DNA of 64,000 nt, taken from NCBI GenBank assembly GCA_023386045.1, contig JAEWKK010000019.1, positions 496,001-560,000 of the forward strand, in the 5' to 3' direction. The notes beneath the pieces are model-generated. The model made no database searches. It saw nothing but the letters and a program-made list of their open reading frames with translations, and was not told where the DNA came from. Numbering within the stretch: the stretch's first letter is position 1; every line of letters begins with the position of its first letter. A program made the position numbers and the translations under genes. The stretch is from Bacteroidota bacterium. Lineage in GTDB: Bacteria; Bacteroidota; Bacteroidia; Chitinophagales; Chitinophagaceae. Shown in pieces: positions 36,091 to 46,600 of the stretch.

Positions 36091-36266
36091 TTAATGACTG
36101 TAAGAACCTGGAAGAACTTAGTCAATTATATAAGTCCTATCCCGAGTCCAGAACTCCATTTCAAAGGATTTATCAAGAACGTAAACTGCAGCTGACTTCT
36201 GCAGTACAGAATGTAATCAGATTACCTAATCCAAATAATTTACAAAATGGAAGTAATAAACAATAA
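36087..36266 (+). CDS. Small protein with TTG start (59 aa), overlapped on both sides
   Basis: TTG at 36087-36089 overlaps the ATPase stop as TTGA. The frame runs INDCKNLEELSQLYKSYPES ... RIYQERKLQLTSAVQNVI to TAA 36264-36266, overlapping the DUF3871 start by 20 bp. The sequence is strongly helical and protein-like, and the TTGA coupling is the same as at crtI in this window. The function is unknown. It fills what would otherwise be a gap between two module genes. Confidence 0.5.
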   Translation: MINDCKNLEELSQLYKSYPESRTPFQRIYQERKLQLTSAVQNVIRLPNPNNLQNGSNKQ

Positions 36267-37215
36267 AGATGTGCAGCTACCAGAAATACTGCAATCAACG
36301 CAAAAACCATTTATTCAGGCAAACACTTTTGAAACGTCGCTGCATGAAATAAAAAATGGGCATGTAATCCCAGTGTTTATAAAGGATAATGAACCCGTGA
36401 TTTCTCATTCAGATTTCATAGAAGCTACTTTTGAAGTAGTTTCATCAATATTTCCTTCAGAGACTGTATTATATCCTTCAATCAGAGTTTCTCATCCAAT
36501 TAAGGGGCGTATTCCGGAGGCTAAGCATAAGCCTGCAGACCAATTACTAGAAAGCGAAAAAACGCTTTATTATGAACGTATGGCTTTCATCATTGAAATA
36601 CCAACAATTTATGATGAAGTCGGAGAGAACACTTTGTCTTTAACTGTAGGAGGTATTAAGGCGTATAACCTGGATAACCTTTACAGCAAAAAAGGAGCTG
36701 ATGAACACTTCAAGATTTTTATTGGCTTCCGCAATCAGGTATGCACCAACCTTTGTGTATGGAGTGATGGTTTCCAGGGGGATGTGAGAGTAAAAAGCAT
36801 GGGACAGTTAAAATTAGCCATGCATGCACTTTTTACAAGTTATAATGCTGCTAATCAAATTGATGTATTTAAGCAACTCAGAAAATATATTTTAAATGAA
36901 CAACAATTTGCGCATTTGATTGGAAGGTGTCGTATGTTCCATTACCTCCCCGTGGCAGAAAAGGAAATGCTTACTCCTTTATATTTGAGCGATACACAAC
37001 TTGGAGCAGTGGTAAAGGATTTTTACAAAGACAAATCCTTTAGTCGGGACAGGAGTGGGAACATCAACCTTTGGAAACTGTACAATCTATTTACAGGATC
37101 CAATAAATCCAGTTATATAGACACATTTCTGGATCGGTCAGTAAATGCCTCTGATTTTGTCCTGGATCTAAAAAAGATCCTTGACAGAAAAGAAACAAGT
37201 TGGTTTTTAAACTAA
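36247..37215 (+). CDS. DUF3871 family protein
   Basis: A 322-residue protein matching the Bacteroidota-specific DUF3871 family: VSHPIKGRIPEAKHKPADQL, MAFIIEIPTI, LTVGGIKAYNLDNLYSKKG, FKIFIGFRNQVCTNLCVWSDG and GQLKLAMHALFTSYN. The biochemical role is unknown; the family occurs in mobile elements near RadC and recombination ATPases, as here. A terminator follows directly. Confidence 0.85.
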   Translation: MEVINNKDVQLPEILQSTQKPFIQANTFETSLHEIKNGHVIPVFIKDNEPVISHSDFIEATFEVVSSIFPSETVLYPSIRVSHPIKGRIPEAKHKPADQLLESEKTLYYERMAFIIEIPTIYDEVGENTLSLTVGGIKAYNLDNLYSKKGADEHFKIFIGFRNQVCTNLCVWSDGFQGDVRVKSMGQLKLAMHALFTSYNAANQIDVFKQLRKYILNEQQFAHLIGRCRMFHYLPVAEKEMLTPLYLSDTQLGAVVKDFYKDKSFSRDRSGNINLWKLYNLFTGSNKSSYIDTFLDRSVNASDFVLDLKKILDRKETSWFLN

Positions 37216-37219
37216 ATGC

Positions 37220-37250
37220 AAGGCTGGTTAATTACCAGCCTTTTTATTTT
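37220..37250 (+). terminator. Intrinsic terminator after DUF3871 gene
   Basis: AAGGCTGG (37220-37227) pairs with CCAGCCTT (37235-37242) around TTAATTA, followed by a T-rich tract. It ends immediately before the ATG of the next small gene. Confidence 0.85.
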
Positions 37251-37496
37251 ATGAGTCAATTATTTATCCCAAAATATTGTGATGCCAGAAGTATTCTGCT
37301 AGTTAATCAAGCTGGCTTTATGCGCAGATTGTATTGTCCATTTTTGGTCAGGTGCAAATTCAAAGTTTATCATTTCGACGTAAATACAAGGCTATGGGTA
37401 GAAGAAGTGGCTTCGAATGAGTATGATGAACTTATTTATTTCATACTTGGAGATCGATTTCATTTTTCAAATTTTATAATTATCGCTTCTTTCTAA
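37251..37496 (+). CDS. Small protein of element module, unknown (81 aa)
   Basis: An 81-residue protein MSQLFIPKYCDARSILLVNQ with aromatic-rich strands (FMRRLYCPFLVRCKFKVYHF) and a hydrophobic C-terminus. The frame extends upstream through the terminator, so ATG 37251 is taken as the start. Unknown family; it sits between DUF3871 and RadC. Confidence 0.5.
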   Translation: MSQLFIPKYCDARSILLVNQAGFMRRLYCPFLVRCKFKVYHFDVNTRLWVEEVASNEYDELIYFILGDRFHFSNFIIIASF

Positions 37497-37576
37497 ACTC
37501 TTGAGATTCCAGTATTACATCAATTCTGGTCATTACTCAAAAGACAATGCATTATTAATTATTCAATTGATTTTTT

Positions 37577-38038
37577 ATGAAGAAAATAATAAAGGAAATA
37601 AAGGTTTCGGAAGTAGATCTGATTTATAAGTCCAGAGTTAACATCAGCCAAAGACCTGTTATTAAATCATCGACTGATGCCTATCGAATTTTTATGGAAA
37701 ATTGGGACGTACTTAAAATTGAGCTGGTAGAGCAATTCAAAGTGTTGTATGTAAACAGAGCAAATATAGTGCTTGGGCTTTATCTGATTTCAACTGGGGG
37801 TATTACCGGTACCATTGCGGATCCCCGGATAATTTTTAGTGCCGCATTAAAAATTAATGCCTGTGCTATGATTTTGGGGCATAATCATCCATCCGGAAAT
37901 CTAAAGCCAAGTGGTTCAGATATAGAACTCACGATGAGACTTAAAAAGGCAGGTAGTTATTTTGAAATTAAAGTATTAGATCACCTGATTGTCCATTCTT
38001 CAGGATACTACTCTTTAGCAGATGAAGGTGAGATATAA
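37577..38038 (+). CDS. radC: RadC-family JAB-domain protein
   Basis: A 153-residue protein with the JAB/MPN metalloprotease-like motif ILGHNHPSGNLKPSGSD (H-x-H ... S ... D) and the family words VLYVNRANIVLG and VLDHLIVHSSGYYSLADEG. The helix-hairpin-helix N-terminus of full-length RadC is absent, as usual for mobile-element copies. The role in DNA processing is inferred from association. Confidence 0.88.
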   Translation: MKKIIKEIKVSEVDLIYKSRVNISQRPVIKSSTDAYRIFMENWDVLKIELVEQFKVLYVNRANIVLGLYLISTGGITGTIADPRIIFSAALKINACAMILGHNHPSGNLKPSGSDIELTMRLKKAGSYFEIKVLDHLIVHSSGYYSLADEGEI

Positions 38039-38040
38039 TA

Positions 38041-38463
38041 TAGAAAATGGATGCTTTATAAGGATTAGGGAGTGATGGGGGGCAATGAAAGCTTTAAAGC
38101 GATCCACATAATTTGAGTCCTATTTGAAATATTGAATGAATCCTCGTAAAAATAGCATTTCAAATATTAGACATTAAATTTCTTAGTAGTTACTGTAATC
38201 TCTATTTGCATGGCAATTTGTTTAAAGGCTTGTGTAAAGAAGAGGTGAATAAGCCCTACTATTTAAGGATATTTTTCTTCGCTTTGGTTTTTCCATAACT
38301 ATTAATAAGAGATAGCTATTTAGCCTATTCAACATTTATAAATGGTTGGTATCTCTCCCTTATTTCATCTGCATCTTAGATCGCATACGAAAAATATAAA
38401 CGCTAGACAAGGGGGTTTTTCCGGTAAAATTTCCGGATTAACCCCGTTTTATTTATAAAACAA
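38041..38463. other. Non-coding spacer with a terminator-like hairpin
   Basis: About 420 bp with no gene. Near its end GGGGTT (38412-38417) pairs with AACCCC (38440-38445), with an inner CCGG/CCGG stem, followed by a T-rich tract. It separates the recombination module from the RHS locus. Confidence 0.5.
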
Positions 38464-38487
38464 GTGAGATACTTTCGTTTCAACAAC

Positions 38488-39912
38488 ATGCTGCTTAAAA
38501 AAAACCTGCTTTATTTCATCTTATTCTTGCTCATATCTTCACGTTCCTATAGCCAGGATTCTATAAAAATTAAGACGATTTCAAGTCCATCTGATCGCCT
38601 TCTTTCTCTAGTTAACAAGAAAAGCTTATCTGTCACAACAAAGATTTCGCTAAAAACAAGCAAATACCTTAATAAACTGGAAAGGAAGGAAAAGAAGGTA
38701 TTCCGTAAAATGTTCCGTAAAGATTCCCTCCTTGCAAAGCAAACATTTGGAAACATTGACTCAGTTTATGCAAATCTTAAAAACGGCAAAACCAGTAATT
38801 CCAGATTCAGCCAGATCTATTCAGGTCACATGGATTCTCTTTCAGTTGCTTTTCAATTTCTAGGCAAGCAAGACATATCCCATATCGATGGTATTCAGCA
38901 AAACCTCGAAGCCTATGGAAATCTGCAGCAAAAGTTAGATGCAACTGAATACATTAAAAAGGAATTGACCAAAAGACAAAAAATGCTCAAAGAGCAATTT
39001 TCCAGTCTTGGCATGGTAAAAGAACTAAAGTCAATTCAGAAGACTGTATACTATTATAATGCTCAATTGAAAGAATATAAAGCTCTTTTTGAAAATCCTT
39101 CTAAGACAGAGCAAAAGATTATGGAACTGGTAATGCAAATACCTGGTTTCAAAGATTACTTTAAATCGAATTCAAGACTTGGACAACTCTTTGCACTCCC
39201 TGGGACCAGTAATGTTTCCATAGCATCACTGGCTGGTATTCAGACAAGAAATTCTGTCAACCAATTACTGGTCAATCGTTTTGGCAGCAGCGCTTCTTCA
39301 ACGCAGGCTTTACAACAGCAAATGCAATCAGCACAGGCTGAGCTGAACCAGTTAAAAACCAAGCTTGTAGGTTTTCAAAACGGAAGTTTTGGAAATGGAA
39401 GTGCGGATTTGCCTGAAGGTTTCAGACCCAATACTCAAAAAACAAAATCATTTTTTAAGCGGTTGGAGTACGGGTTTAATGTGCAGTCGCAGCGATCCAG
39501 AACCTATTTTCCTACTACTTCTGACCTGGGACTTTCACTCGGCTATAAAATGAATGACCGATCTATTATTGGAATTGGCCTTTCCTACAAATTAGGATTG
39601 GGTAGAGGCTGGGATCATATTTCATTTTCGCACGAAGGAATTGGATTGAGAAGCTATATGGATATAAAGATGAAGAGGAACTTATGGATCACCGGCGGTT
39701 ATGAAAAAAACTACCTGAGTGGGTTCAAGAACATTACTGTATTAAGCGAAAAAAATGGTTGGCAGGAAAGCGGACTTATTGGGATCAGCAAGCAGTATAA
39801 GGTGAGCAAGAAATTTAAAGGCGAAATGAAGCTAATGTGGGATTTTTTGAGTTATCGGCAAATGCCCAAAACACAAGCAATTGTTTTTCGGGTTGAATAC
39901 AAATTAAAATAG
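38488..39912 (+). CDS. Exported coiled-coil / barrel protein upstream of RHS genes
   Basis: A 474-residue protein from ATG 38488; an in-frame GTG 24 bp upstream is less likely. The signal peptide MLLKKNLLYFILFLLISS is cut near SYSQ. The middle is lysine-rich coiled coil (about 110-220 and 270-300). The last 150 residues (about 330-474) show amphipathic strands ending in a C-terminal aromatic/hydrophobic strand (IVFRVEYKLK), like an outer-membrane barrel. It is 7 bp upstream of an RHS gene, so it may help export or anchor the RHS proteins (inference). Confidence 0.6.
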   Translation: MLLKKNLLYFILFLLISSRSYSQDSIKIKTISSPSDRLLSLVNKKSLSVTTKISLKTSKYLNKLERKEKKVFRKMFRKDSLLAKQTFGNIDSVYANLKNGKTSNSRFSQIYSGHMDSLSVAFQFLGKQDISHIDGIQQNLEAYGNLQQKLDATEYIKKELTKRQKMLKEQFSSLGMVKELKSIQKTVYYYNAQLKEYKALFENPSKTEQKIMELVMQIPGFKDYFKSNSRLGQLFALPGTSNVSIASLAGIQTRNSVNQLLVNRFGSSASSTQALQQQMQSAQAELNQLKTKLVGFQNGSFGNGSADLPEGFRPNTQKTKSFFKRLEYGFNVQSQRSRTYFPTTSDLGLSLGYKMNDRSIIGIGLSYKLGLGRGWDHISFSHEGIGLRSYMDIKMKRNLWITGGYEKNYLSGFKNITVLSEKNGWQESGLIGISKQYKVSKKFKGEMKLMWDFLSYRQMPKTQAIVFRVEYKLK

Positions 39913-39919
39913 TTGAATA

Positions 39920-42900
39920 ATGTATAAGGGTTTAATCATTGTTTGTCTTCTACTAAACATGAATTTGTTTAGTCAAAGTAATTACCAAACCAGAAGTGTG
40001 GTGCCTCCTTCTCCCAACGCTGCTTCACTTGGAAAATATGGAGAAGTACCCGTCTCTGCTTATACAGGAGTATCTAACATCTCAATTCCCATACATACGA
40101 TAAATGCTGGAAGGATAACGGTACCTATTTCTTTAAGTTATCATTCAGGCGGAATTAAAGTAGAAGAAACAGCATCTTGGGTTGGCCTTGGATGGTCTTT
40201 AAATGCAGGTGGAAGGATTACAAGAACGATTCGTGGCAGACCAGACGATGATCCTATTCAGGGTTTAGGCTATATGAATTACCCTTCAAATTCAATGACA
40301 GTTCATCAGGTCTTTTCTGCAATGCCCACCACTCAAGACTCGATCCAATGGTATATGCAAAAACGCATTAAATATGTAACAAGAGCCGAAGATGCGGAGC
40401 CTGATCTATACTACCTGGATATTCCAGGAAACAGCTTAAAATTTTATTTTAATCAGGAAAGTCAGCAGTTCTATACCATTCCAGCTTCCAAGTTCAAGAT
40501 AAACAAAGAAACAAATGGTTGGACTGTTAAGGATCAAAATGGATTGGTATATACTTTTTCGGTTGCTGAGATGTGTAATTCTCCATGGGATAGCAAATTA
40601 GGTGTGACAGGTTATGAGACTTCATGGTTACTTACTTCCATTTATGATCCATTGACAGATCAAACTGTTACTTTTAATTATACCCTTATCAATCTTGATT
40701 TTTATAATGGTGTCAGTGATGTAGACTACTGGGGGCTTACTTCGGGTGCTGGAAGAGAAGGCAATCTTAGCTATCAAGCAAGTTACGTATCCCAAGCCAG
40801 GCTGAATGCAATTAGTTTTAACACTGGAGCAGTAATTTTCCAGGTAGGTAATTCAGCGCGAATGGATCTGCCAGATGACAGGGCTCTGGAGACGATTTTA
40901 ATTCACAATTTAGTCGGAGATACGGTTAAAAAATTTACCTTAAAAACATCTTATTTCCAAGGTAGCCCAGCTAGTTTTTTGCCTCCTAATGGTCCTTCTG
41001 TTCCTTCCGAATATTCTTATAGGCTAAAGCTTGATAGTGTGTTATTGGTTGACAATGGAAACATTTTAACCTGCCCTAGATACAAATTTGAATATAACAC
41101 AACAATGATGGCCAATAGACTTTCGTTGGATCAGGACGAATGGGGCTATTACAATAACAGAAATAACACCAGACTGGTAAAAGATGAATTTAATAACGTT
41201 GGTAGTATTGTAGTTCATATGACGGGTGGGGATAGGCGAGTAGATACTATAGCAAACCAAATGGGGATTTTGAAAAAAATTATTTATCCCACTGGAGGTT
41301 ATTCTGAATTTGAATATGAAACTAACAGGTATACAATTTCTAACCCAGGGGGTTATGTTCGAAATGATCAGATTTTATATGTTTACCCATGCGAGAATGG
41401 GAATTGTCCAGACGCAAACGTCAACCCTCCTTATATATACAAGGAAGTTCCGTTTTCAGTTTATAACCCGGGTGGCTTTACCGAAGAGGTCTGGGGTGAG
41501 ATGACCCAGCTTGATGATGATTATCTCAATGGATGCCCTAATCACCTTGCAAATTGTTATGTGCAGGGTACTGATTCTGCTAATCAAAATGTACATGAAA
41601 TTCTTAACGGTACTAGTTATCCATTTAGGTTATACAATGGTAATTATAAACTTGTGGCTGAATTTTCTTCAGAATGTTATTGGGATTACTTTCAAAACGC
41701 GCAGGCAATTTTACATTTAAATAATGTATATGTGTATACGGGTGCTAGTTTGTTAACCAAGTACGTTGGAGGGCTTAGAATCAGGAGCATCAAAACTACA
41801 GATCCAGTATCTGGGATGAGTTCACTTAAAACCTATGAATACTTAAAACCAAATTCAGTTGAGTCAAGTGGCATACCTCCTGAAGGAATGGAATATAATT
41901 ATGTTGTTGTGAGAGGTACTTCAAATACGACTGCTCCTGGAAGTAACAATCCTGATTATTTGTATTTGAAGCGTCAGTCGACTTCTTGGATTCCCTTATG
42001 TACAACTAAAGGTAGTTCTATAGGATATTCTTCCGTAAAGGAAAAACTTTGGGGAGATGGAGAATTAATAGGATTAACAGAATTCTTTTTTGTATCCTCA
42101 CTTGGTTATCCAGATTACAATTTTACAGATCATGAGAATTCTGCTCCTTTTCTTCCCGTAACAAACAGGGATTATATGCGCGGTGAACTTCAATCAAAAT
42201 ACGAATATTCTATAGTGGGCAATAATACCCAATTAGTACATTCAATAGAAAATGAATATGCCGATATAAAAGACAGTACACAGTCTTCATGGAGTTACGG
42301 ATATTGTGGTGGAGCAATGATAGATTATTCTGGTGGTGTGGCAGTAGGCGAATATTCATCTGAAGACTATTCTGGTTTTCTTATTCCTCCAATTTTCGGC
42401 GCATATAAGGAATTTGCTGATAGACTCCTGTTGAAGAAAACCATCGAAACGACCTATGATCAACAAGATCCTTCTAAATATGTACAAACTATTACAGAAT
42501 TTGAACATTCTCCATTTAACTATGAGGTTTCTTCTATAGAAAACTATGTTCTTAATTCTGGTACTAAGGATATAAAGAAGATAAAATATCCTGGAAACTA
42601 CTTTTCTTCAACGTCTTTAGCGGTAGATAATGATATCATGGCTTTAAAAGGGCTTAATGATCTCAATAATGTAAACGAACCTGTTGAAATTGCATTGCTA
42701 AAAGACAAAGGAAATGGGCCAAAGCTTGTCGGAGGATCCCTTACGCTGTTCAACGAAAATTTCCTGCCTAAAAGGATGGAAGGGATGGAAATGTCTGAGC
42801 TATTAAATGACGACGCTATTTCATCTAATCAATTGGGGTACCTGAGCAAACACAATAACCTTAAATCCAAAGTAGAGTTCAAAAAATATGATTCACAGGG

Positions 42901-43591
42901 TAATTTATTGAGTCAGGGTATAGCTAATAATGTAGTAGAATCTTATACATATGGATTCTCTAACTATCCATTCTCCAAAACCATAAATGCTGAATTTAAT
43001 GAGGTTTATTTCGATGGATTTGAAGAAGCTACAGGTTGGCAAAGCGGAGCTTTAATTCTTGACAATACTGTTTTAAGATCTGGCAGGCAGTCTGGCAAAT
43101 TGGAAAAACAAAGCATTGGCGAGTTAAATTGTTCCAGTACCAATACACTGAGTTTGACATTAACCTCAGCAAAGGAATTTCAATATTCGGGCTGGGTTAA
43201 ATCAAATGGGCCTGCCGCAAAAATTTATTTGATTATGAAGCGAGCAGGTGAAACTAATGATTACACATACATTGATCAGGTCCAAACTTCATTAACAAAC
43301 CAATGGGCTTATATCCAAAAGGTTATAAGCGTGCCAGCTGATGTAACGGAAATTTATGTTAGAGTGAGTAACAGTGGAGGGGGTATAGTATGGTTTGATG
43401 ACATAAGATTCCACCCTGCCTCAGCAGTTATGTCTACCTATACTTATGTGCCACTTTTAGGATTAACCTCAGAGACAGATGGTAACAACAGGACAACATA
43501 TTATGAATACGATGAGTATGGAAGACTGAAATTGATTCGAGATCATAATGGAAATATTAGAAAAGTAAATCAATATAAATATTTGGACTAG
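39920..43591 (+). CDS. RHS/SpvB-like secreted protein
   Basis: A 1223-residue exported protein. After a signal peptide (MYKGLIIVCLLLNMNLFSQ) it begins with the SpvB/RHS start common in Bacteroidota (VSNISIPIHTINAGRITVPI, then SLSYHSGGIKVEETASWVG and LGWSLNAGGRITRT). The middle is beta-rich, with a carbohydrate-binding-like jellyroll around 1030-1170 (GRQSGKLEKQ ... IWFDDIRFHP-like). It ends in RHS repeats (YYEYDEYGRLKLIRDHNGNI). It probably forms part of the shell that encloses the toxin part of the following gene. Confidence 0.8.
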   Translation: MYKGLIIVCLLLNMNLFSQSNYQTRSVVPPSPNAASLGKYGEVPVSAYTGVSNISIPIHTINAGRITVPISLSYHSGGIKVEETASWVGLGWSLNAGGRITRTIRGRPDDDPIQGLGYMNYPSNSMTVHQVFSAMPTTQDSIQWYMQKRIKYVTRAEDAEPDLYYLDIPGNSLKFYFNQESQQFYTIPASKFKINKETNGWTVKDQNGLVYTFSVAEMCNSPWDSKLGVTGYETSWLLTSIYDPLTDQTVTFNYTLINLDFYNGVSDVDYWGLTSGAGREGNLSYQASYVSQARLNAISFNTGAVIFQVGNSARMDLPDDRALETILIHNLVGDTVKKFTLKTSYFQGSPASFLPPNGPSVPSEYSYRLKLDSVLLVDNGNILTCPRYKFEYNTTMMANRLSLDQDEWGYYNNRNNTRLVKDEFNNVGSIVVHMTGGDRRVDTIANQMGILKKIIYPTGGYSEFEYETNRYTISNPGGYVRNDQILYVYPCENGNCPDANVNPPYIYKEVPFSVYNPGGFTEEVWGEMTQLDDDYLNGCPNHLANCYVQGTDSANQNVHEILNGTSYPFRLYNGNYKLVAEFSSECYWDYFQNAQAILHLNNVYVYTGASLLTKYVGGLRIRSIKTTDPVSGMSSLKTYEYLKPNSVESSGIPPEGMEYNYVVVRGTSNTTAPGSNNPDYLYLKRQSTSWIPLCTTKGSSIGYSSVKEKLWGDGELIGLTEFFFVSSLGYPDYNFTDHENSAPFLPVTNRDYMRGELQSKYEYSIVGNNTQLVHSIENEYADIKDSTQSSWSYGYCGGAMIDYSGGVAVGEYSSEDYSGFLIPPIFGAYKEFADRLLLKKTIETTYDQQDPSKYVQTITEFEHSPFNYEVSSIENYVLNSGTKDIKKIKYPGNYFSSTSLAVDNDIMALKGLNDLNNVNEPVEIALLKDKGNGPKLVGGSLTLFNENFLPKRMEGMEMSELLNDDAISSNQLGYLSKHNNLKSKVEFKKYDSQGNLLSQGIANNVVESYTYGFSNYPFSKTINAEFNEVYFDGFEEATGWQSGALILDNTVLRSGRQSGKLEKQSIGELNCSSTNTLSLTLTSAKEFQYSGWVKSNGPAAKIYLIMKRAGETNDYTYIDQVQTSLTNQWAYIQKVISVPADVTEIYVRVSNSGGGIVWFDDIRFHPASAVMSTYTYVPLLGLTSETDGNNRTTYYEYDEYGRLKLIRDHNGNIRKVNQYKYLD

Positions 43592-43620
43592 GAGTCATCC
43601 AATCCGTTAAAAAAACAATT

Positions 43621-46600
43621 ATGATATTAACTGTTAAGCGGTACAATAAAATATTGCTGTTTATTTTTTGTCTTTTGGTAATTATAAATAGCTATGGGCA
43701 GCGCATTGCACCCTTCGCATATAATAGCAATTCAAAAATAAACTATATCAGGAACTGGGATTCTAAAGCTCCTCAGTCAGATCCAAATAAAATTCTATTG
43801 ACTTCTTCAATAGATAGTTTTCAAATAGGAACTGTTTATTTGGACGGATTAGGTAGACCTATACAAACTGTAGCAAAACAAGCATCACCTTTGGGGAAAG
43901 ATTTTGTTACAGCTGTTATCTATAATGATCGAGGTTTGGAAGAATATAAGTACCTGCCTTTTGCAGCTAATTCAACGGATGGCAATACTTCAATATCCGA
44001 TGGTTTATTTAAATTGAATCCTTTTCAACAGGATTCTACTTTTTCCAGGTTGCAATATCCTGGGGAAAATTACTATTACTCTCGTTTTTTTTATGAAGCT
44101 TCTCCATTAAACCGAACAATAGAGAGTTTTGCACCAGGAGATAGTTGGGCTGGAACTAGTTCCATAAATACTGCAAATAATCGAAGGTCTGTAAAGACAG
44201 ATTACCTTATTAATACAATTTCTGATTCGGTAAGAATATGGAATATTTCTTCGACCATTTCAGATGCACCCACATCATCTTCTATTTACGATGCAGGTCA
44301 ACTTTACAAAACTGTCATAACTGATGAAATGTTGAGTAAGGTAATTGAATATAAGAATAAGGAGGGGAAGGTAATTTTAAGAAAAGAACAGTTGGTGTCG
44401 TTGCCAAGTACTGGGCATGATGGTTGGCTTTGCACTTATTATGTTTATGATGATTTTGGAAATTTACGTTTTGTTATGCAGCCTAAAGCGGTAGAAAATC
44501 TTTTATACGCTAGCAATTGGGTATTAACCAATAATATTCGAGATGAGCTTTGTTTTTATTATGGGTATGATTCCAAACAAAGGATGATTGTCAAAAAAGT
44601 ACCTGGTGCAGGGGAGAGTTATATGATTTATGATCAAAGAGATAGGCTTGTTATGTCTCAAACAGCTAATTTAAGGGGTGAAAATAAGTGGTTAGTAAAT
44701 CTTTATGATGAATTAAATCGAAATATCCAATCAGGGTTAGTAGACAATAATCAAATTGGAAATAAAAGTTTTGCTAATCACCTTTCAGATGCAAATACAT
44801 CAATATCATATCCTTTTAGCTTAAGTTCGATTCCTTTTACTGGGTATGAAGTATTAATCCAAACTGGTTATGATCATTATAATTCCATGCCATACGGCGC
44901 GTCACCAGGTACCATCGATAATTCTGGAGTGAATAGTACAAATTTTATGACCAGTTACAATACGAGTCCAATGTTTGCTCAGCCAATAGTTCAGTCTACA
45001 GCTGTCAGGGGTAAGATAACTTGGATGAAAGTTAAAGTGCTGGGAACAACTTCAACCTATTTTTTTACTACTAATATCTATGATGAATATGGACGATTAA
45101 TTCAAACAAAAAGTTTAAATATTTCTGGTGGTTGGGATATTATGACATCTCAATATGATTTTTCTGGAAAAATTATTGCATCGCACATTATACATGATAA
45201 AGCAGGCAGTAACCCTGAAATTTATGAAATACTCACTAAGAATGAGTATGATCAACAGGGCCGATTGTTGAATATAAAAAAGTCTGTTAAGTTAACAGGA
45301 GAAGATTATTCGCCAGAAAAATTGCTTTGTGTCAATCAATACAACGAGCTGGGACAGCTCAAATCTAAAAAACTTGCTGCTGATTACGATAATGGAAATG
45401 GACTGGACATTCTGAATTTTGATTATAATATTCGGGGATGGTTGCTTGGAGTTAACCGCGAGTGGGCTAAAGTAACTACTCCATTAAGCCATTATTTTGT
45501 TTACGATCTTGGATATGACAAAACGATTATTTCTCCTGGAGGTAACTCAACAATTGGTAATTATAGCACGGCCCAATATAATGGGAACATTGGAGGTACA
45601 GTATGGAGGAGCATTGGAGATTTGGAAATCAGGAAATATGATTTTGCTTATGATGCGGTCAATCGTTTAGGTAGTGCAGATTTTAATCAATATACTGGAG
45701 GTAGTTTCAATAAGTCTGCAGGTGTAGATTTTTCAGTAAGTAATTTGGCATACGATGCCAATGGTAATATCCTGAGCCAGTTACAAAAAGGGTGGAAGCT
45801 TGGAGGGAGTGTTGTGATTGACAACCTTTCCTATAATTATGAAGTTAATAGCAACAAGCTTAAAAATGTAGTAGATGCTAGTAATGATATAAGTACAAAT
45901 TTAGGAGACTTCAGGAGCTCTAGTTTATATATGGCCTCAATGAGCAATAATAAAGCTTCAACGGCAACGGATTATTATTATGACGCCAATGGTAACCTTG
46001 TAAAGGATCTAAACAAGGATATTGAAACCTTTTCAGGAACTAATGGAATAGAGTATAATTATTTGAATCTGCCATCTAAAATTACTGTAAAGACAGACAA
46101 TTCAACTAATAAAGGTACAATTGAATACACCTACGATGCAACAGGCAACAAGTTGAAAAAGGTAGTAACAGAAGGTAGCAATATAACGACGACCTTGTAT
46201 ATGTTTGGACAATATGTAAATGATACTCTTCAATTTTTTCCTCATGAAGAAGGCCGAATTAGAATGTGGCCAAGTACACATGAACAGGAAATTCAAAATG
46301 AAACTTCTGCTATTGTGTATTATGATTACTTCCTCAAGGACCATCTCGGTAATGTGCGTATGGTGTTAACCGACCAGGAGCAGACAGATATGTATTTAGC
46401 TGCCACTATGGAAGATGAAGCAGAACCATCTGAAGTACAATTGTATGGTAACATTATCGAAACAAAGATAAGGATAGATGAAATTGATGAATATCCCACA
46501 GATTCGTATACAGATCCGAACGAGTTTGTGGCTAAGGTGATGGCAGAAGACCAGATTATAGGTCCAAACATTACACTTAAAGTGATGGCTGGCGACAAGG

